Positions 57,232 through 64,000 of a stretch of 64,000 nt of DNA are shown here, in pieces. The notes beneath the pieces are model-generated. The model was given only the letters and a program-made list of their open reading frames with translations. It was not told the origin of the DNA and ran no database searches. Numbering within the stretch: position 1 is the first letter of the stretch; each line of letters begins with the position of its first letter. The stretch comes from Limnoperna fortunei. Lineage: Eukaryota; Mollusca; Bivalvia; Mytilida; Modiolidae. The position numbers and the translations under genes were made by a program. Location: positions 41,419,070 through 41,483,069 of the forward strand of contig OX104114.1 of the NCBI GenBank assembly GCA_944474755.1, read 5' to 3'.

Positions 57232-57417
57232 ATGAATGTACGTCATTTATTGCTAATATTGAACTCTTTATTTTTATTAAGCTTTTCTATTATTATTATG
57301 ATTTCACAGGCGTATAACGAAAAAAACGTTATAATAGATAACTTAGATGCTATCAAAATGGTTTTACCTCACCTCTATGATACAAAGGAAATAGACTTAC
57401 GTTGTTTACCGCATTGA
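57232..57417 (+). CDS. Small ORF with signal-peptide-like N-terminus
   Basis: ATG at 57232, stop at 57415-57417, 61 codons. The first ~27 residues (MNVRHLLLILNSLFLLSFSI...) are hydrophobic and end in ISQA, a plausible signal-peptidase site. The rest, YNEKNVIIDNLDAIKMVLPH onward, is short and has one cysteine. It could be a secreted peptide, a first exon without its partner, or chance in AT-rich DNA. No splice donor was obvious and it is not recognised. Confidence 0.2.
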   Translation: MNVRHLLLILNSLFLLSFSIIIMISQAYNEKNVIIDNLDAIKMVLPHLYDTKEIDLRCLPH

Positions 57418-57419
57418 AA

Positions 57420-58300
57420 AAGGGTTGACTAAGAATACAAAACTTTTTATTACAACAAAGCATAACATTCTGACAACTGCTCTTAACAGACATATGTTGT
57501 AAAACTTTAAATATGAATGTTTGGTTAGAAAAACATATTAAAATACGATTTCAACCACAATTACAACATCACCATAATCTTTATATATTGCGCCGACTGT
57601 TTCGCGTTTCTTCATTGAATTGATATTTGAAGTATTAAATTGAGAGCAGAAATTGTTTGATTTAAAAATCGTTATAACTTTTATCTGCTGTATTGCAAGC
57701 CTATACGCAACAATTGTAAATATATATGTCTACATTCCATAAATTGTGAACTAAAAAGCGTAAATCGATTCCCAAAATAGTTTGAAAAGCCTCTTTCAAA
57801 ATTCGGTAAAACATTACAACATTATAAAAAAAGAAATGTCGCGCCTGAACGATTTATAACAAATAACCTTTATCAGGTACTTTAAAACGTTAAGGTGTAT
57901 AATGCGACATTTTTGTTCAATTATTTTGATCGTCAAATTTTACATATTGAGTTAAATGCTGTTTCTTTTTAATGTACATGCCTTATCATGCCGACTATTT
58001 TGTTATATAGTATGACAGAATATATTTGACCTATTTCCACAATCGCAGACAAAAACAAATATCAATGAAAAGATTAATTGTTTAAGTACAGTTGGAAGGT
58101 CTTTCAGGTTTACGCGAACAGAATTTTTATGAATGCATTATGGTTTCAATGAAATATCGTAACAGAAAATGACTTGCGAAATACTTTCAAGCTTTAAGTA
58201 ATATCGAACAAAAAAGTACTAAAATTGTAGTTGCTAGGCAATTTGTCCAAAAAAAACCCCAAAAAACTTCCAGTTTGACAGTAACATGACCTAGACTATA
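57420..58300. other. No gene recognised
   Basis: AT-rich, without features. Confidence 0.5.
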
Positions 58301-58860
58301 TTTTCAATATACAAGCGTATGGGGACAAATGACCCTCAGACCATTTACAACGCCATGTCTCAAGATGGCCAATAGTTTAAATTCTACATATTTACGACAA
58401 ATAATGTTTTGGGTCTTAAATGCTTTACTTGAATTGTTTAGACTTTTAGTCTGTCTTTTACGGTTTTCGAAATATTTCGATAAAAATGTTTAATATTAAG
58501 TCAAGGTCATCAATAAACTTTGATTGGTGACCTTTTCAAGGTCATTATTCAAAATGACCAATGTTAAAAACCTTTGCTGTTTTTACAAATAGTTTTTTCT
58601 TTCTGGTTCATTAACACTTTACCATAACTAACCATGACCTGTAAGGCGTCGTCAAATATGTTGAGTCAAAAACGACAAGTTTACGTCATTATGTGACAAA
58701 CATTTTTCAAAATTGTTCAAAGGTCTTGGTTACTACTAATTTTTGACCTTGTGATATTTTCGAAAGGCCATGTCCTTAGATGACCACTGGTGAAGACCGT
58801 AGGTCTTTACAACTAACCGTTTGTGAGTTTTAACGATTGTTGGAAAATAGCTAATGGAAA
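58300..58860. repeat. Interspersed repeat of the GGTCA-rich type
   Basis: AAGGTCA and its reverse occur repeatedly (58502-58760), with gaccactggtgaagaccgtaggtctttaca near the end. Similar wording to the segment at 43.65-44.24 kb. Common in molluscan DNA as I remember it. Confidence 0.45.
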
Positions 58861-61210
58861 CAAATCGTATACACTCTATCTGCTTTATGATAATATACCA
58901 CACAGTTGTCATATATTTCTCTTTACAGCTCCTCCTTTCAAGTTCCGAATAGTCCTTAGGTGCTCAAGACTGTCGTAAAACATCCGATTTAAATGTTGCA
59001 TACTTTTTAAGCATGGTTTTGAAAAGTGGCGGAAAGCTTAAAATGTATAACCCGAAGAAAAATTATCTACATATAATACAATTGAAATATCTACATGTTC
59101 TGAATATAATAATGCTGCTATAAGGCCCGTATGTAGGTTCAACTATCTTCAACGCACAGTATTAAAAAGGCTATATATCCACATTTGACAACCATGTTGA
59201 TATTGATAATTAAAAATTTAAGATGTTCTTATCGATAGATACTACGTAACCGTTTAATGGACCGATTTAGTAAAACATGAGCCACCTGTAAACTGTCTTA
59301 TTTTTGGGTATGCTGCATATTTAAGATCTATAGATGCAAATTCAAAATTTGTGATTTGTAGAGTGAGTGTTTAATACAACCAACAATTCATTCAAGAGTA
59401 TATAGCTCTTAGCAAATGCAATCTTCACGTCATGTTTTATGTTTGTATTCAATTAGTCAGCAAACAAATCAGTCACAAGATAGTTGAATTCAAGGGTTTT
59501 AGTCAACTTGAGTGCATGAAAATATCATACATTTAATGTAAACTGATGTGCATATGGAAACAGTCGTACAATTAACTTCTCCATCTCACATTTTGAGCTA
59601 TTTAAAAAAATATTTTTCTACTCTTGAATTGTGAGGTGGTATCAGCAATACAATGATGAATGATTTTCATTAAATTTCTAAAATTATCAATGGATTTTTT
59701 TAATTTGTGTCATCATTTGCCTAATTTATAATGTAATAAATCAGAACATTAAATATTTCTATCCGCAACAGTTAAGTTAAATATCGCTTTTATATTTCAA
59801 ATATAATTGTAAATAAATATGCTACATGTACGAATATAAACACGTGAAAAAACTGCTGAATACAATAGAAAATTGAATATTGCCTTCTTTTTTGCTCAGT
59901 TATGATGATGACATATACAAATAAATTTTAACTTGTTTTTACAAGGACGCGTGGTGGCAACCATACTCATTTAATTTGAAACATCTAGGTGCTCTAAATC
60001 GAAGATTTTAACCGCTTTAGAATGGCTTAAGCATTAACATTAAGATGTCAAGAAATTTTATTTATTGTTTTATAATTACGTGAGCTTTAGTTCGAATTGT
60101 TACTAAAATTATTTTCCTTAATACAATCAAACATAACAAAATTGTGATTTTAAATCTTTGAATCAGGTTTCCGCTGAGATATGTCAACATCATTGGGAGG
60201 GTAGCACATGTGGTATACTTACACGATTTATGTAGACCAGAAACTGTACGATGATTAGCAATCTCCTGATTCAGGTACATAAATATAATTATATTAACAA
60301 ATATTAATAATTGAAAAAGATAAAGCAGATAAGGCGACAAAACATATAACAACAGGTAATTGCTCTTTTTTGATCATTGTACTACTCAATGATACATAAC
60401 AACATAAGTATCGGTTGTCTTATTATATTTTGTCTTTAATATATATTCATCTTAATATTAAAAATATTATGGTGTTTTAACGGACTATCTTTAAAAAGGG
60501 TCACTCCAGTCAAACAAATTTGATCGTTTGTTATTAATTGTATAGAACAATACTGGTGTGACTATAAAAATGTAAAGACTAATCAACGAATTTTGTAACT
60601 CGAACAATTTGTGGCATTAATACTAAAAATGTTTAAATTCCTGCAGCATCATCGGAATAGTGAATAACATCAATGTGATGGAACACAATGAAAAACATTG
60701 TGACCTGTAACTTCCTTTTGTCCTTGTCGAACGTAAAAAACTACTTCAATCAATCAATCAATTAATAGTGTTTTCCGTATAATTTATTCAGAATATCTTA
60801 TAAGTTCAGGTTATGACACATGCAGTGCATCATTTCAAAGCGAAATTGCATGTAACTGAAAGCATGTACATTTAAGGAAGCTTTCTTTTTCGCCATAAAA
60901 TTTCATGCAAAAATTACATTTATATATATTTTCCCGGGATATATACCTGGATCTATATATCAATCCAGAAACTTTCCATGTTCAGAGAAGCTTTTGAAAA
61001 CTCAGGTGTGTTAGCATCTTATTAAATTACCATACTATAATCAGTAAGTATTTTATTTTGCTTAAAATGCAGTTTCAAAGTGGTAACCCTCCGCAGTTGC
61101 ATGTTATCAGTAGCTTATCTCTTATTTGAATGTATTATACGATGCAATTATCTAAACATCGAATTAGATACTGTGGTTCCTAATGTATTGGTTGTTATAG
61201 ATTATTGCAG
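58860..61210. other. No confident gene; upstream region of the Cys-rich gene
   Basis: The 5' exon(s) with the signal peptide of the gene at 61211 should lie here or further upstream; I could not identify them. The minus frame 60352-60062 starts at TTG, is very hydrophobic and AT-rich, and is not supported. Confidence 0.4.
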
Positions 61211-61369
61211 TATGCGTTGCATATGACTTTAAGTGTCCAGAGCAAGCAGAGTGGGCCATGCGATCCAGACTACTGTGTCTAAACCCAGCAAAGTATTCCT
61301 GTCTTCGTGACGATTTTGCCCCTAGTGAATTTTCTGAAAATTGCACCATAGTAGACGTAGAACGAGCAG
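61211..61369 (+). other. Exon: five-cysteine module
   Basis: Acceptor attattgcag, donor GTACAG. 159 bp. It enters with two bases of a split codon and leaves with one, so its borders are of the same phase and the exon could be skipped or duplicated without a frame change. Confidence 0.65.
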
Positions 61370-63778
61370 GTACAGTCTATTCACCATCGAATATAGACTT
61401 AAAGATCATTTAATATTGCTCTAGTGCAAATTATATTGATTGTATTTTAATGCTGTTTATATATCAAACAACAATTGCATGTAAAACAACATTAAAAAGT
61501 TTATCTCTAAATACAAACACATAAGCGTAGATTTTTCGGGACCTGTTATACACAGAAAAATTGAATTTTACCTGTTAAATGCACTTTTAAGCCTGCGTCA
61601 TTATATCACTGTATTGTAAAATGTAGCTTCAACACATTTTAGTGAATTGTTACTTTATCCTTTGCAGGTCGGGTTATTATTCTCCGCCGTGGTATTGATG
61701 CCGGGGACTGCAGTAAAAACCGTTACCAGCCACCATCAAAACCATACTGGACCAATGTCAGTACTGATTGTCTTTACTATAAGTCCCTATGTAATGGAGA
61801 AGGCCAGGTGGTCTATAACGAAGACCCTGATTTAATTAGTGATACCACTTGTAGATGCGACTATACCAATGGGTACGATTTTGTCAATCGACCCATTCAT
61901 CCATGTTACTGTATTCCATCAGAAGAAGACTGCTCATGTTATTTGAATATATGTTCAAAAACTCTACGTTTACTATCAAAAGGTAACCATTAATTGTAAA
62001 CAGTGTGATATTTGCATAATGATTCTAAATCGTCTTTACTTTATTATCGTAAAAATAACGCCGTTACATTTATAATTTGCATTACTTAAAACTAATAGAG
62101 TATAAAAGCAAGCTATTCCGATTCCAAAGTTTATAATACAAATTTACAAACAATTTAAGAGATCAGTCAGTGGTAACCTATTACGCATCAAGCCATCAGC
62201 AATCAGTTAAACAACAAGATCAGTCCAATTGTTCCTAATCCTTATCCATCAGATCGTTCCCAATGCGTTCATCCGTTAATTTGACGGACTATTTCTCTCA
62301 TTATTCTAATCCTTTCCATTCTACCTCCGGTCAGTGAAATGGACGTATTGACAGAAACATATTTGCAATTTATTTATTTACAATTATTATCAAAATTTTT
62401 ACTGCAACTTGAAACTGTAATGACAGAGAATTTAGTTGGCACGATGAGCCTTCGTTTATTAAACTACAAAGATGTTCTTTACAGTAAAAGAAGAGTGACA
62501 TTCTCCAAACACGTCACCTTCTACGGTCATCGGTCAGGCTTTCTGTATATACAACAATCGTATATATGCAGATACCAGTCTTAAACTTTGTATTAACAAT
62601 TTAATAAATAAACACGTAATATATGTTTATGAAATTATATTAGCTTGTAATTTTTTTTAACTAAATAAACTTGTTAAACAAATTTCATTTCATTTTCAAA
62701 TTATTAAATTATGTGTTTGCAACAATTAACTAACCAATGTAGTATTATGATTAAATGAGGATTCCGAATAGGACACATTATACTAAGTGTACTGATCGCT
62801 GATGGTAAGCACCATAATGGTTAATTCATTTTTTGGCGATCAGTCAGCAATTAGTCAAATCGGCACTCATCAGTTATCAATCATTTAAAATGTTAGTCAT
62901 AAATGGATGCAAGTTCTTTAAGCATCGTGCAATTCGCTAGAATTACACGGTATACATTTATGTACAGTAAGTAAAGTCTCACACTGAAATAGTGGTGCCA
63001 GCGGTTCGGGTACATGGGATTATCTTTATTCAAATAGTGATCTTATATGTTATTTTATTATTAAATCCTGTGTTATTTCGCACCCCTATGTTTGTCCTAA
63101 TGCTTTGTAAAAAAAAATCTTATATTTTGTTCTTCTCACTTTTTTAGTATTTTAAAGACGGCGGTGTATGGAGTCTAAGGAGATAAGCTAAATAACGGAT
63201 ATTTGTTAGATATTATCTATAGTTGTATTTTTTTAGGTTAATTTATTTCTTTATAATTTGTAGATTTGCATTGCGTTGATAATACCCCAAAAAACTTGAG
63301 CAATATTTGCCCAATTTTAAAACAGATAATGTAAGTACTAAATAGTCTTAATACATTTTGACTGGTCAAAACCCGTTACACACGAGAGTTGCACAGGTAT
63401 CTCAATTTCTTCTTTAAGGGGTTGCACACGATCTATTTGCACGAGGCAGTCAAATTTATGTACATAAATACAATTTATAAAAAACCACCACAAACCTCAA
63501 TTTTAAAAATTTAATAAATAAGAAAACACGGAGTTACCAAAAGATACCAAAAATATATAAAAACTGGAAAGAACGAAGCAAATGGCATTGATTTCTTTTG
63601 GAATGGAACATTTTTTTTATTTTGCTACACATTCATGCATGCATGACTTACTACTTTTGTTTCAGTTGTCATTCTTAAATGCAGCGATACTGCAAAACGA
63701 TTTGAGAGTAAAGTTGAAAAATTGAAATTAAAATATCACGTGTCATTAACAAAAGGACATGTAAAAACTGATAAATAA
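61211..63778 (+). CDS. Cysteine-rich secreted-type protein, 3' part of gene (four exons)
   Basis: Exons: 61211-61369, 61668-61982, 63264-63330 and 63685-63778 (TAA at 63776-63778). All have AG acceptors and, except the last, GT donors, and the phases join correctly. Exon 1 here starts inside a codon: CVAYDFKCPEQAEW, LLCLNPAKYSCL, ENCTIV. The second carries GIDAGDCSKNRYQPP, TTCRCDYTNGYDF, CYCIPSEEDCSCY and NICSKTL. The third is DLHCVDNTPKNLSNICPILK. The last is Lys-rich (DTAKRFESKVEKLKLKYHVS...). In total 17 cysteines, many as CxC pairs, suggest a disulfide-bonded extracellular domain; VAYDFKC probably follows a signal peptide coded by a missing upstream exon. Similar uncharacterised proteins seem widespread in bivalves, from memory. 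No transmembrane segment is visible. Function unknown. Confidence 0.65.
61668..61982 (+). other. Exon: ten-cysteine module
   Basis: Acceptor cctttgcag, donor GTAACC. 315 bp, same border phase as the previous exon. The GC content is above that of the flanking introns. Confidence 0.7.
62150..62890. repeat. Intronic copies of the GATCAGTCAGC family
   Basis: 62155-62320 and 62785-62890 contain CTGATCGCTGATGGT, gatcagtcagc and atcagttatcaa phrases matching 36186-36500. The frame 62339-62584 between them is not supported. Confidence 0.55.
62891..63263. other. Intron sequence
   Basis: No additional feature. It ends in the acceptor ttataatttgtag (AG at 63262-63263). Confidence 0.5.
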
Positions 63779-63786
63779 CGACGGTT

Positions 63787-63854
63787 AATAAACAAACAAG
63801 GTTTTTCGTTGTCTCCAGGATCTATTTTACGCTAAATGTATGCGTGTGAATAAA
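63787..63854 (+). promoter_or_regulatory. Polyadenylation signals of the Cys-rich gene
   Basis: AATAAA at 63787-63792, nine bases after the stop codon, and again at 63849-63854. The second is the more usual distance for a 3' UTR. Both support the terminal exon call. Confidence 0.5.
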
Positions 63855-64000
63855 AGGAAAGCTTAGTGTTAAGAAAGCTCAACGCAGTGCTTACTTATTT
63901 GTAATTCTTACTCTTAAATATGAAAATAGCATACATTCTTTGTCTTTGACAATTTCTTATCGATTAAAATCCTTGCCTATTTTTTTTGTTATCTAGTTAT
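63855..64000. other. Window end, nothing recognised
   Basis: AT-rich sequence without a clear feature. Confidence 0.5.

Noticed and set aside
60062..60352. 96-codon hydrophobic membrane protein on the minus strand
   Set aside because: Starts at TTG, AT-driven composition (Ile/Leu/Lys), no splice or homology support.

Overview
This looks like AT-rich, intron-containing animal DNA, most likely from a bivalve mollusc and probably a marine mussel (Mytilidae). There are no operons. Coding potential is confined to decayed transposons and a few short exons bounded by AG/GT. Several repeats carry phrases I associate with bivalve genomes, such as a gattgatt...gtttaacgcc motif and a GTAGACGAAACGCG motif. 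The species assignment is an inference; no search was run.

Layout. 0.6-7 kb: an inverted repeat, then a nearly complete, decayed CR1/L2-like non-LTR retrotransposon on the minus strand. Its ORF1 is intact. Its ORF2 (endonuclease, reverse transcriptase, C-terminal knuckle) carries stops and frameshifts and starts with a hydrophobic leader plus a 2A-like motif. 7-10 kb: a second, 5'-truncated reverse transcriptase on the plus strand between two 398-bp direct repeats, then a perfect 2 x 145-bp palindrome. 10.5-12.6 kb: five tandem ~440-bp units, each with a tRNA-like A-box/B-box module. 12.6-17.8 kb: scattered old repeats. 17.9-22.6 kb: a cluster of four local repeat types, including a ~30-copy minisatellite with a palindromic core. 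23.4-36.1 kb: a 12.8-kb mosaic of three related repeat families. These differ in sequence but share one plan: 5' hairpin, body with GCCGCCATTTT modules, (AAT)n, a conserved box and a 3' TTCG-type hairpin.

36-47.6 kb: more interspersed repeats, a TTAA-flanked MITE that splits a tandem array, a head-to-head pair of the tRNA-like modules, a SINE-like element and a possible Helitron-like element. 47.656-54.557 kb: a 6.9-kb DNA transposon with ~35-bp terminal inverted repeats, encoding a DDE transposase with N-terminal cysteine clusters and a C-terminal SWIM zinc finger, broken by one stop and one frameshift. 54.8-55.9 kb: a 529-bp tandem duplication carrying a putative minus-strand exon in both copies.

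61.2-63.8 kb: the best candidate host gene, on the plus strand. It is the 3' part of a secreted cysteine-rich protein, with four phase-compatible exons, a stop codon and a polyadenylation signal. No rRNA, convincing functional tRNA or CRISPR array was seen. Host genes are sparse, and most of the window is a record of nested transposition and tandem amplification.
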